From contig JANCRA010000171.1 in NCBI GenBank assembly GCA_024362935.1, positions 124,001 through 188,000 on the forward strand: a DNA stretch of 64,000 nt, written 5' to 3'. The notes beneath the pieces were generated by a model. That model did no database searches. It saw only the letters and a program-made list of their open reading frames with translations, and was not told where the DNA came from. Position numbers and translations under genes: made by a program. Positions 1 through 9,740 of the stretch are shown here, one piece after another. This DNA is from Setophaga petechia. Taxonomy: Eukaryota > Chordata > Aves > Passeriformes > Parulidae. Each line of letters begins with the position of its first letter. Position 1 is the first letter of the stretch.

Positions 1-198
1 TCTGGCCCCAGGGAAGGAGAAGGAGCCCCTGGAGAAGCTGCACCGGCTGGGGATGCTGCTGCTGCTGCTGCTGCTGGAGACAGCGAGGGTGACATCAAGG
101 ATGACAAGCTCTTCCTCAGCCTGGCCACTGGAGGCTGAAGGTGATGGAGTTTGATTGTGGCACCTTCTCCAAAGGCAAACCCCACAGGGAATTTGCAG
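1..198 (+). pseudogene. PIM kinase fused-exon relic, left edge
   Basis: This is a decayed piece of a PIM-type Ser/Thr kinase gene. A start resembling PIM exon 2 (KEKEPLEKLHRLG) is followed by a (CTG)n tract. Then comes DNA matching the catalytic-loop exon: DIKDDKLFLSLATGG in one frame and LKVMEFDCGTFSKG in another, where functional PIMs read DIKPDN and LKLIDxG. One frameshift separates the two halves. The exon end that reads GCAG then GTGAGT at 3465 reads GCAG then ATGAGT here, so the splice donor is mutated. It is the most decayed of three related fragments (also 3301-3465 and 32341-32505). The start may lie left of the window. Confidence 0.6.
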
Positions 199-751
199 AT
201 GAGTCCTGAGCCAAGGAAATGCTGCCAGATTTGGGCATGGCCCAGGCTGGCTGGGAAGCAAAGGTTCCCCCTTTGCTGGGGCAGGTGCAACTCATTCTTC
301 AGTCGCTGCCCAGCTGCTTTTGGGCAGGGCTGGGGGATGGGCTGGGGTGGGTACGAAATGGGAGTGGGCTCCTGGCCCTGCCAACAGCCCCCAGCACCCA
401 GCGTGCCCCGGGCTGGGGCTGGGGCAGCCAGCGGGACACAAACAAAGCCCCATGGTGGGAGCAGAGGTGGGACTGCAGAACCTGTGCACAGCTGCTTTGC
501 TGTGCAGGCAAGGAAGGGCTTGGGCTGCTCCACTGCCCTTGTTTGATTTGGGGTCACCGTTATTTTGGGGGGCAGTGCAGGGGGAAAAAGAGAAAGTGTG
601 GGCTTCCCTCAGCCATGGCTGGGTTTTTCCCTAGCATGTAGGGCTTGGGCCTTCCTCAAGACCCTGACAGAGAGAAGAGTTTTTACCGTTTTTCTTGTTT
701 TCCCTTTTTGCATCTAATGTCTTTACAATAATGTGTTGTTTGTTTTTGCAG
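199..751 (+). other. intronic-type sequence of the PIM relic, no gene
   Basis: No coding segment is recognised. Part of it (about 300-600) resembles 2030-2290 of copy A, with the same 'ACACAAAC...CCCATGG' and 'GGCAAGGAAGGGCTTGGGCTGCTC' type wording, i.e. PIM intron 4 DNA. This supports 1-885 being the 3' part of an older tandem PIM copy. Confidence 0.45.
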
Positions 752-884
752 AGGAAGCATTCGAGGTGGTCCAGTGTAGATGAGGAAGTGCTTTGGAGCA
801 GCTGTGGCATGGACGGGCCGTGCCCTTGGAGAAGGCTGAGGCCATGGTTTGGGAGCAGCTTTTCTTCCAGCCGTGGCTGGCGTG
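752..884 (+). pseudogene. PIM kinase last-exon relic
   Basis: A T-rich tract ending in GCAG at 751 precedes a stretch that can be read as EVVQCR, a stop, then PLEKAEAMVWEQLFFQPWLA and a stop. This follows the PIM C-terminus in copy A ([18 protein letters not shown]) closely, including the final PW pair. The in-frame stop shows decay. It lies in the right order downstream of the 1-198 relic, so both probably come from one dead tandem copy. Confidence 0.5.
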
Positions 885-960
885 AGGTGGGTCCCTGTGT
901 GCTTGGCAGGGTGGGATCAGAGCTTTTGGGAGCTGGCAGCGAGCACAGGAGCATCCTGCT

Positions 961-1168
961 GTGGGCAGCTGCTGAGGGCTGGATGTGGCGTGGCTGGCTG
1001 CAGGCTGGGCACATGTCCTGCCCTCCTGCTCTGTGCCAAAGGCAGCAGGAATGGGACGCTGTGGGCACAGCTGTGGGCACAGCCAGCATGGCCTGGGCAG
1101 CGCAGGCCTTGGCACAAGGGCACAGGAGCCCTCAGCTGACAGGCATTTTCTGCTTTCTCTCCTTGCAG
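961..1168 (+). repeat. PIM-flank module, copy 1 of 3
   Basis: About 210 bp running from GGCAGCTGCTGAGGGCTGG to CTCTCCTTGCAG. It recurs at 3595-3801 (+) and 32005-32213 (-). Each copy ends in a good splice acceptor followed by CCGGGCTCTGC. In this copy PIM intron 2 sequence joins about 30 bases later (around 1200), which marks the breakpoint that removed exon 2 of copy A. Confidence 0.65.
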
Positions 1169-1280
1169 CCGGGCTCTGCGGGCGCTGAGGCTGCTCTGGG
1201 CAAGAAGGAGAAGTAGAAGGAGGAGAAGGTCGGGGCGGGACGGGCGGCGAGCTCAGCCGGCTGCTCTCCCTCGCTCGCAG

Positions 1281-3019
1281 GTGGCCATCAAACGCGTGCC
1301 GCGGGATCGCATCCGGCACTGGGGCGAGCTGGTGAGTGAGCGGGGCCAGCGGCAGCAGCCGGGCCGTGCCGGGGGCGAGGAGCCGGGGCCCGGCAGGGCG
1401 GGAGCCGCCGGGAGCCCTGCGGGGAGAGCGGGCGTGGGCTGAGCGGGCCGTGCAGAGCATCCCGGGCTGGCCGAGGGCTCCCGGAGCCCCGGCACGGCCT
1501 CAGCCCCACTCCTCCCGCAGCCCGACGGCACCAGCGCGCCCCTGGAGATCGTGCTGCTGGCCAAGGTGTCCCGTGGCTGTGCCGCTGTCATTCCGCTCCT
1601 GGAGTGGCTGGAGCTCCCCGACAGCTTCGTGCTGGTGCTGGAGCGTCCGGAGCGGTGCCAGGAGCTCTCGGGTTTCCTGGCGGAGTGGGGGTTGCTGCCG
1701 GAGGAGGAGGAGGCGCGGGGGCTGTTCCGCCAGGTGCTGGAGGCCGTGCGGCACTGCACCAGCTGCGGGGTCCTGCACAGGGACATCAAGCCCGACAACA
1801 TCCTGCTCGACCTGGCCAGCGGGCAGCTGAAGCTCATCGACGTTGGCTGTGGCGCCCTCCACCAAGACACAGCCTACACCGAGTTTGCAGGTGAGCCCTC
1901 GCAGGGGATGCTCCTGGGCATGTCGTGGCCCAGCCTGGCTGCAGCACCGGGGCTTCCCCCTATTGCAGCCGGGATGGGATTGATGCTGGAGCCAAGTTGA
2001 TTTGGGTGGGGTGTGAGGGGGGCCAGCTCCCAGCCCTGCCGACAGCCTCCAGCACCCACTGTGGGCTGGGCTGGGGCTGGAGCTGGGGCAGCCAGCCCGA
2101 CACAAACCCCCATGGGGGCAGCAGAGAGGGGGTCTGACCCCGTGCCCTGGATGGTTTGGTGTGCAGGCAAGGAAGGGCTTGGGCTGCTCTGCTCCCCTTG
2201 TTCGCCTTGGCTTATTAACATTTTTGGGGCCATGCAGGTGGGGAGGAGAGTGGGTTTTCTCCACTACTGGGTGGGTTTTTCCTTTGTGTCTCATTGTTGG
2301 GCCTTCCCAGGGATTCTGCTGCCCTCTTCCAACACCAGTGGCTTCTTTTCCGGCCCCGAGTTTGTACACAAGTCCCAGGTGCTGGTGAGAGGGCAGCACT
2401 CACCCCGTGTGCCTCTGGGGCAGCCCCACATGGCCAGGGATGCTGGGGCCAGGCTCTGGGAGCAGCAGCATCCCCCGCTGAGCTGTGTCTGTGTTCCACA
2501 GGAACCCTGTCCTACAGCCCACCAGAGTGGATCCAGCACCAGCGCTACCACGGCGAGGCAGCGACGATCTGGTCCCTGGGCCTCCTGCTGTTCCAGCTGG
2601 TCATGGGGAAGCACCCGTTCAGGAGGGGCCAGGAGATCATCCGCGGGCGGATCTTGTTCCCACGACGGCTCTCTCAAGGTGGATCCTCATCTCTGGGCAC
2701 GGGGGGAATCCCAGTGCTGGGAGCCAGCAGCGGGCTCGTGGGCATCCCGCTCTGGCAGCTGCTGAGGAGGTGGCACATGTCCTGCTCTCCTCCAAACAGA
2801 GCATCCGTGGGGAAGTTTAGGCCCAGCTCTGGGCACAGCCAGCATGGCCTGGGCACGGGAACAGGGGGGCAACTTCTCCAACTGACTGGTGATTTCTGGT
2901 TTCTCTCCCCAGAGTGCCAAGATGTCATTAAGAGGTGTTTGTCCATGCAGCCCTTGGAGAGGTCATCCTTAGAAGAGCTTTTCTGTCATCCTTGGGTGCA
3001 GGGTGTTCCTCTGCCCTAG
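1281..3019 (+). CDS. PIM1-like serine/threonine kinase, copy A, 5' truncated
   Basis: Four spliced coding exons match PIM kinase exons 3-6: 1281-1331, 1521-1890, 2502-2678 and 2913-3019 (TAG). All are flanked by AG/GT and join in phase. Visible motifs are the ATP lysine in [17 protein letters not shown], the PIM-specific proline hinge in LERPE, the catalytic loop HRDIKPDN, the activation-segment end SPPEW, and a C-terminal PWVQGVPLP. The magnesium-binding DFG reads DVG ([10 protein letters not shown]). The exon for the glycine-rich ATP loop, present in copy B at 41222-41328, is missing: homology stops near 1200 and unrelated flank DNA precedes it. The reading frame is otherwise clean. PIMs are constitutively active cytosolic kinases. 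This copy probably cannot bind ATP normally unless it is spliced to an unseen exon, so a recent pseudogene is the likeliest status. Confidence 0.8.
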
Positions 3020-3300
3020 AAGATGGGAGAGATCCACGTGCACAGTTGCATCCACGGGGCTGGCAGGAGCCAGCTCCACACAACTCTTGGCAATCAGTGG
3101 TAAAGCAAACCAGGCTGGTTTTGTCCTGCCTGTAGCTCTGAGCAAGGCTCAGCAGAAGGGAACTCACCTCTTGGGCTGGAGCTGAGCTGGAGACCTGGTG
3201 TGGCAAGCACTGGTGGCCACCATCGCCCCTGGTTTTGTTTGTCAGGGTCATGGATGGCTGGGGCCCTGGGCAGAGCCCTGACAGCCTGGTCTGGCCCCAG
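3020..3300 (+). other. 3' flank/UTR of PIM copy A
   Basis: Sequence after the stop matches the region after copy B's stop (32787-32506 on the minus strand), so it was duplicated with the gene. No coding segment is seen. It ends in CTGGCCCCAG, a plausible acceptor for the fused exon that follows. Confidence 0.5.
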
Positions 3301-3465
3301 GGAAGGAGAAGGAGCCCCTGGAGAAGCTGTACCGGGTGGGGCTGCTGCTGGAGACACCAAGGACAACCTCAAGGATGACAATCTCTTCCCAGCCTGGCCA
3401 GCTGAAGATGATGGACTGGGATTCTGGCACCTTCTTCAAAGCCAGGCTCCAGGCCCAATTTGCAG
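3301..3465 (+). pseudogene. PIM-derived fused exon, open, copy 2 of 3
   Basis: A 165-bp segment between AG (3299-3300) and GTGAG (3466). Read in the phase of PIM exon 2 it starts KEKEPLEKLYRVGLLL and ends LKMMDWDSGTFFKARLQAQF. The start resembles the vertebrate PIM N-lobe entry. The end resembles the DFG-segment exon end, with DFG replaced by DWD. The DNA between derives from the catalytic-loop exon read out of frame, before an indel restores the frame. The exon enters and leaves in phase 1, as PIM exons 2-4 together do. It is either an old pseudogene made by internal deletion or a non-kinase exon still spliced into something. The mirrored copy at 32341-32505 is also open. Confidence 0.55.
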
Positions 3466-3594
3466 GTGAGTCCACAGGCAGGGGGATGCTCCCAGATCTG
3501 GGCATGGCACGGCCTGGCCAGGCACCAAAGGTTCCCCCTTTGCTGGGGCAGATGCAATGAATTCTTCAGTCGCTGCCCAGCTGCTTTTTGGCTC

Positions 3595-3801
3595 TGGGCA
3601 GCTGCTGAGGGCTGGATGTGCCGTGGCTGGCTGCAGGCTGGGCACATGTCCTGCCCTCCTGCTCTGTGCCAAAGGCAGCAGGGATGGGCAGCTGTGGGCA
3701 CAGCTGTGGGCACAGCCAGCATGGCCTGGGCACTGCAGGCCTTGGCACAAGGGCACAGGAGCCCTCAGCTGACGGGCACTTTCTGCTTTCTCTCCTTGCA
3801 G
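3595..3801 (+). repeat. PIM-flank module, copy 2 of 3
   Basis: Direct repeat of 961-1168. It ends in CTCTCCTTGCAG followed by CCGGGCTCTGC. Confidence 0.65.
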
Positions 3802-4184
3802 CCGGGCTCTGCAGGGCTGAGGCTTTTCCCTGTTACTGGGCACAGACTGACGGAGCAGCACTGCTGAACACGGGCACACACAGAGAAACCAGCAGCAGTG
3901 TTGGAGAGAGCTCTAAAGCTCTTGACTGGTTCAAAGTGCTGAAAGGCCTGAAGGGCAGAGAGGAGGCCACAGCAAACAATGCTCCTGTTTGCACAGCCTC
4001 CCCTCTGCGTGTCCCAGCAGGAATTGCATGGACTGTGTTCTTCTCTCCGAGTCGTCTCGTTCAGCAGGAGCAGCTCAGCACCAGGAGCTGAAGGAGCTGA
4101 AGCCTCAGGCCACAGGAGCTGGGCAAGAGGGAACTTTTGGAGCAAAGGAATGCTGCTGAAATAGCCCCAGCTGAATGCAGTGGA
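3802..4184. other. duplicated PIM downstream DNA, no gene seen
   Basis: Matches 30130-30345 and 30930-30995 on the minus strand. Relative to this stretch the copy B side carries about 0.6 kb extra (30345-30925). No coding exon is recognised. Confidence 0.5.
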
Positions 4185-4300
4185 TAGAATGATGGAATCC
4201 CAGAATCCTTTCTGTTGGAAAAGCCCTCTGAGCTCAGCCAGTGCAGCTGCTCACCCAGCAGTGCCAAGCCCAGCACTAAACCACGTCCCTGGAGTGCCAA
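4185..4300 (-). mobile_element. CR1 LINE 3' fragment
   Basis: On the minus strand the piece ends in the CR1 tail type (ATTCTGGGATTCCATCATTCTAT). Its plus-strand wording 'GTTGGAAAAGCCCTCTGAG...CAGCACTAAACCACGTCCCTGAGTGCC' is typical of avian CR1 3' ends read in reverse (paraphrased). A mirror copy lies at 29994-30107. Confidence 0.6.
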
Positions 4301-4985
4301 GGCCTGGACAGCAGCCCTGAGTGAGGCCTGGACAGCAGGGCCTGAGCCAAAGGTGGCCTCTGAATGAACCTTCCAAGCAAAGGTTATCTTTGTATCTGCT
4401 CCCTGATGAAATATGCATTGTCATTAACACTGTGATAGATGGAGCCACTCCTTAGTGAAACATGGATTGACCTTTTTGTATTTAGAAGCCAGACAAGGCC
4501 ATGAAATCTGACATGTGGCCTTGTTTGGGGCTGAATGGTCCAAGTCAGCTGCCTTGGTTCCTCCTTGAGCCCTGGCCAGGCTTGGGGAGGGACACAAGAG
4601 GAGGATGAAAGCAGATGTTGGCACACTAGCAGTGCTGTCAGTTTGTTCATTCAGCACTGTCAGAGCTGGGCCCTCTCCCAGCAGGGTTGGAGCCTCACCT
4701 GGGGCTGGAGGCACCTGCAGGAATTCCCAGTGCCCAGGAGTGGCTCTGCAGCCCTTGGCTGTGACAGCTTCCCCAGCTGCTGTGTGCATCTGGGGCATGG
4801 TAAAGGCTGAGGGTGAATGCTGCTGGATCTTTCTTCATCACTGCAGGCAATCTTTGGTGGGGATGGTTGGGTGCATTGCTGAGCTGCTCCTTTTGTGATT
4901 CTTTGCTGCTCTGAACTGCAGGGAATGACACTGATTCCTTCAGTTGGAGTCTGTGTCTCTGGTGCTGACCCTGCCCAGTGGCAAA
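4299..4985 (+). repeat. ~0.7-kb direct repeat, left copy (possible old LTR)
   Basis: Aligns collinearly with 8262-8965 at roughly 80-85% by eye, from CCAAGGCCTG to GACCCTGCCC. Part of it (to about 4590) also occurs inverted at 29700-29995. The two direct copies bracket an ERV relic, so they could be its LTRs. I see no clean TG...CA ends or polyadenylation signal, so a segmental duplication is equally possible. Confidence 0.45.
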
Positions 4986-6000
4986 ACAAAACTGGCACAG
5001 CTTGGCCAGATCCCAACAAAATGTCACTTGTTCAGTGTAAATGTGAGGAATCAGTCCCATCAGAAATTCCCAGCTGGGAAGCCCTTCCCTGGAGTTCCCT
5101 GGCTCTGGAGTGGGCTGAGGTCAGAGCCCCGTGTGAGCAGTGGGGCAGTCGGGTAAAAGAAGCTGCAGCCCTGGATGTCTTCAAATGCATCCCAAAATTG
5201 CACATGGAAAAGGAAAAGAACTTGTGGGTTTGGGCAGACAAAGATGAATTTGTTTAGAGTCCATTGCAAACAGCACCTTAGGAAAGAACAGTTATTGTTG
5301 GAATGCTCCCAGATGGAGCAAGAGAAGAAGGTTTTAATCTTGAACTCAGATGAATTTGTGCAAGTGAAATATCAATATCATAACTAACTATATACATATT
5401 TTTAGGATAATAAGACCTTAATATATATATTTATTTTATATATGTCTATATCTATCCAAATCTATATTTCTATATCACTATCTACATAAAAAATAATAAT
5501 AATGTGACATAGTGCTGACAATACTAATTTGGTAGCTTTGGCTGCTCAGCGATGTAACACTAAATACCCTACAGAACAGGATTGACCAGGACCCTAATGT
5601 CAGTGGTCAACTTTGTGAGATTGTGTACAATGGAGAAAGGAGGAAGGGAGGAAATTGGCTATTTTGACAGGGTTTGCTGATACTGTGGTGCAGAGTGCTT
5701 TGTCTGTTGCTGTGAAAAATACAGTGATTAAGCCTGCAGGGTTTTTCATGTACCAGACTATGCACAAGCTGCAGGATTGGTTGTACAGGTGAAGGGGTTG
5801 TTAAATAAGCAGTTGAAAAAATGAGGAGATGGGAACCTTTGCCCATGGAGAAGCCATGTCCCAGATGTGCTCCATGCCCTTAACAATGGCCCACTGGGGA
5901 AATGGAAACCCCCTGGCTGTGCACGGCTGCCCCCAGTTTGCAAATGCAGCCATGGGCAGTGAGACTGGGACTGCCTGGGAAATTGTTGTGGCTGTGATGG
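4986..6000 (+). other. upstream part of old ERV relic; AT-rich tract
   Basis: 5390-5510 is a TA-rich low-complexity tract. The remainder shows short open frames but nothing I can assign. Its position between the direct repeats and upstream of a dUTPase remnant suggests decayed retroviral gag/pol DNA. Confidence 0.35.
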
Positions 6001-6303
6001 CCCCTGGCAGGGCAAGCCCAGAGGCTGCAGGGCTGGGCCTTCATGCACTGGAATTCATGAGGAGAAATTCAAAGCAAATGAGAGCTATCAATAGGGAAAC
6101 AGGAATTCAGATCACTCCAGGACACTTTGCTTTGGTAACTGCTGGCTTGGAGCTTGGCCTTGCAAAGTGTTCCTGTCATGGCAGGAGGAATTGATGCAGA
6201 ATATCCAGGAGAAATTACAGGAATTCTGTTAAAAAACAGTGAGCAAGATTGGATTATTCAACCCTGTGACAAGGTAGTACATTTCTTGATATTGCAAGTT
6301 TGA
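6001..6303 (+). pseudogene. retroviral dUTPase remnant
   Basis: Conceptual reading with one frameshift gives the ordered dUTPase motifs. EAAGLGLHA resembles the first motif (AGLDL). [19 protein letters not shown] is the PGxxALVxxG segment. [18 protein letters not shown] and [14 protein letters not shown] match the GGxIDxDYxGE and GDKIAQLI-like motifs. It then stops. Retroviral dUTPases occur in betaretrovirus-like pro genes and in ERV-L pol genes. This copy is inactive, with a frameshift between the second and third blocks and a stop after the last. Confidence 0.6.
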
Positions 6304-7539
6304 GAACAATTGTGGAAAAAGGAGATCCAGCTCCAATCACCTCCATTTTTTGAGATAAAGGGTTTGGATCCAGCAGTCCTAATAATGGAGGCAGTGTGTG
6401 GGTCCAGAGGCCAAATGGCCCTCCCGAGGCAGCTGAAGGAACAGCTCCTAGGAAAGACAACTCTGAGTCCTGAACCCTGGGCAGGAACAATGGGAATGTG
6501 TCCCTGCAGCCAAGTGTTTAGTGTGAGAGCAAGGAGATCTGACAGGATATTGTTTTACACATCCTGCCAGAGCAAATCCCCCTGTTTGCCCCAAGGGCCC
6601 CTTTGGAAAATGCTCTGATCCACGGGGCTCCATGTGAAGGCTGCTGTGACACTGAGGGACTTGCAGAGGAATTCCATGCAGGAGCCTGGGTGCCCCTCAG
6701 GGACTGGGACCCGGCCCCTTCCAGCCAGAGGGGAAAGGGCCCCCCAAGCCTTGTTAGCCGCAGACAGCATGGGAAAGCTGAACAGCAAAGGGCCTGGGGG
6801 CATTATTGTGGAATTCAAAAGGTGCCAGCTCCATGCGCAACAGAATTCTTGTTCCTAACTCCAATGAGATTGAGAAAAAAGAATGAAGAACGGTGTCACT
6901 GAAGTGCTACTGATGTCTGTAAGGTGTTCCTTGATAGTCAGCCAGAATCTTTGTCTGCCACAAACACCTCTATTGTTTCACCCAGGGGTTAGTCATCAAA
7001 ATGTAATGATGAGTTATGAAAATGTAAAGACCAGGGTAGACAAAGTACTGCATGTCACCAATTGCTGGGGATGTTCTCAGCTGGAGTTGGGAGCAATGGG
7101 GTTCCCTTGGAGGGCCCAGCCTGTGGGGTGGCCAGAACTCTGTCCATGGGCACTGACTCGTCACTGTCAGTGAAGGGACAGTTAAAGCAAACACAGGAAT
7201 GCAATGATCACTTGGACAGGATTCCTTAAGATTTGCCTTCAGGAGAAAGCAAAGCCTGTTGTAGTTGCAGAGGCCACAGTGGGAGAGGATTTCTGTGCTT
7301 TCCCATCACTGCCAATGTCAGTAGAACTTAGGGTGCTGGAGCTGCTCGGTGTCAGTGTCACAGCACTCTTGGCTGCGGGGCCACCATTTCGGGTCCTTCA
7401 GCAACAAGCACAAGGAAGAGTTGGGGCCCAGAGAACATTTTCCCCCAAGGAGTGCCTTGGCTTTCAGCAAGCAAAAGATTCTGGTTCATCCTGTGCCCCA
7501 TGTGTGGTGCCCCGTCCTGTGGAGTTGACAGGAAGAAGC
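6304..7539 (+). other. decayed ERV interior, unassigned
   Basis: Lies between the dUTPase and Env TM remnants. It has short frames with many stops and no RT (YxDD-like) or integrase motif that I could find. It is presumably the decayed remainder of pro/pol and env surface regions, or a deletion-scarred version of them. Confidence 0.35.
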
Positions 7540-7850
7540 TGAATATATTATTAGAAGAAGTAGCAAATGATCCTGGTAAAATGTCCAATAGCACATCCTG
7601 TGAGCTCCAACAAACACAAATGGGGACTCCACAGAACCACATGGCCTTGGATGATCTGCTTGCTGGCCAAGGAGGAGCCTGGGCTCTCATGGCACAGCAA
7701 TGTTGCACTGCTCTCAGGGATGGCTTTGAAGGCCAAGAGTCAGGAATCACCTTGACACAAAGAGCAGTAGAAGAGTGACAGAAAGAAGAAAATTCTTCTT
7801 GCTGGGATTGGCTTCATGGCTGCCAAATTGGAGGCTGCTGTGAAATGCAT
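7540..7850 (+). pseudogene. retroviral Env transmembrane-subunit remnant
   Basis: The frame at 7540-7780 reads LQQTQMGTPQNHMALDDLL and then AGQGGAWALMAQQCC. This follows the conserved TM ectodomain pattern (QNRxALDxLLAxxGGxCALxxxxCC). The first cysteine of the CX6CC motif is W here, so the disulfide-linked loop is damaged. After about 7790 a shifted frame reads GLASWLPNW, like the membrane-proximal part of Env TM. The relic is therefore from an env-bearing ERV. The pairing with dUTPase points to a class II (betaretrovirus-like) or mosaic element. Confidence 0.6.
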
Positions 7851-8261
7851 TTGTGGCAGTGCCTGTCATCACTGCAGCGTGTGCACTTGGTGTGCACTCT
7901 GACATTCCATGTTAGAGTTGTTGTGATGCTTTGTTCTGGGAAGTGGAATATTGAGACTTGTCTTAAAACAGACAGTGTCAAGAAAAGAGAGGCATTTGAT
8001 AAATAACAGAGAATAGCAGCAACTATTGGGCATGGTTTAAAAGGAACGTGAATATCTCAGAGTAATGAAATAAAACAGCACTTAATTGAAGCACAAGAGG
8101 AGATCACATAATGCCTAATATCTGTATCTAAACTGTGTTATTGAAAGAGTTGAAGGACAAGACGAGATGCCTTTATGCCTAATATCTCTATTTAAACTGT
8201 GTTATTGAAGGAACTGTATGAAGGTTGTAGTTCATTGTGGGTCTGAGGACCGATCAAAGTA
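7851..8261. other. ERV relic end, no gene
   Basis: AT-richer sequence containing a short internal duplication: 'GCCTAATATCT' followed by 'AAACTGTGTTATTGAA' occurs near 8111 and again near 8178. Nothing is assignable. Confidence 0.35.
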
Positions 8262-8965
8262 CCAAGGCCTGAACAGGCTGTGATCAAGGCCCCAACAGGC
8301 CCTGAGGCAAAGTTCACCTCTAGATGAATGTTCCAACCAAATATTATGTTTGTATCCACTCCTTAAGGAAGCATTATTAACAGCATGATAAGCGTGTGTG
8401 GTCCTTGATGAAACATGGATTTATCTTTCTGTATTTAGAAACCAGACAAGGCCCTATCTGGCCTTGTTTGGGGCTGAAGGATCAAAGTCAACTCCCTTGG
8501 TTCCTCCTTGAGCCCTGGCCAGGCTTTGGGAGAAAGCAATGAGGAGAATGAAAGCAGATGTTGCCACAGTAGCAGTGCTGTCAGCTTGTTTGTTTAGCAG
8601 TGTAAAAGTTGTGTCCTCTGCCAGTGGGCTTGGAGCCTCCTTGCCTGCAGAGGTGGAGGCACTTGCAGGAATTGCCAGGGTCTGGGAGTGGCTCTGCAGT
8701 CCTTGGCTTCCCCAGCTGCTGTGTGGGTCTGGGTGATGGTAAAGTCTGAGGGGAACTGCTGATGGATCTTTCTTTAATCACTGCAGGCAATCTTTAGTGG
8801 TCATGACTGGATGGATTGCTGAGCTTCTTTTGTAATTCTTTGCTAAGGATGATGTGCTTTGTTGAGCTTAACCTTTTGTAATTCTTGGCAGCTGTGCATG
8901 ATATAAATGACACAATTCCTATAGCTGGTGTCTGTGTCTTTGGTAGTGACCCTGCCCGCTGGTGA
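8262..8965 (+). repeat. ~0.7-kb direct repeat, right copy (possible old LTR)
   Basis: Partner of 4299-4985. Same order and orientation, with several small indels (for example a 12-bp gap near 8450). Confidence 0.45.
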
Positions 8966-9307
8966 AACAGGGCCCCCTCTTGCCTAAGTGTTACCTGGGA
9001 AGGCAAAAGCCCTCCCTCCAAAATTCCCCCGTTCCTCCCTGTTCCCCCGCTTCACACCCTGAGCATGATGTCCTGTGGTCTGGGGTATGCCCGGGGTCAG
9101 TTGGGGTCCCCTGTCCTGGCTGTGTCCCCTGCCAAGTTCCCCGCAGCCCCAGCCCCTCCCCAGCGTGGCTGGACGAGGGGCAGGACAGGCCTTGGCTGTG
9201 CTGCAGCTCAGCAAGAACAAAACCATCTCTGCGTGCTCAGCCCTGTGCTCAGCACCCGGCCCAGCAGTGTCTCAGTGCCAGGGGCTGTGCCCTCAGTGCC
9301 TGCCAGG

Positions 9308-9740
9308 GGTTTCCATGGCAAGTGCCAGGCCAGGTGACCCAGGTGTCCCCCCCCAGTGCCGGTTGCCATGGAAACAGTGCCCAGCCCTGCCCCTTTGTGT
9401 CTGGCTGAGCTGGCCTTTGGCCCTGGCAGTGCCGTTGGCTGCTGGTTCCTGGTGCCTGAGCGGCCAGCGCGGCACAGGGCAGGTGGCCATGGCACAGCCC
9501 CCAGCAAGGGATCCCCTCTGGCTCTGGGCACTGACACCAGCCCTGAGCAAGGGGCCCAGGCCAGCTTTCCATGGCCACCAACCATCACAAGGGCTCCGGG
9601 CATTGCTTGCCATGGCACCCAACCAAGGAATGGGTCCCCGTGGCCGTTGCCATGGCACCTGGTGGCACCAACGAGTGTCACTGCAATTGTACCTGGAACA
9701 GCCCAGGCAGCGCTTTGTCCTCAGGGTTGCCATGGCAGCT
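9308..9740. repeat. cluster of CCATGG-centred X-box-like palindromes (left arm)
   Basis: At least seven near-palindromes of the type GTTGCCATGGCAAC lie near 9315, 9362, 9485, 9565, 9608, 9645 and 9725. GTTGCCATGGCAAC is the consensus type bound by RFX factors (X-box). Whether these are bound is unknown. They may reflect decay of a short repeat. The mirror copy is at 63290-63710 and a further group is at 20740-21165. Confidence 0.5.
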
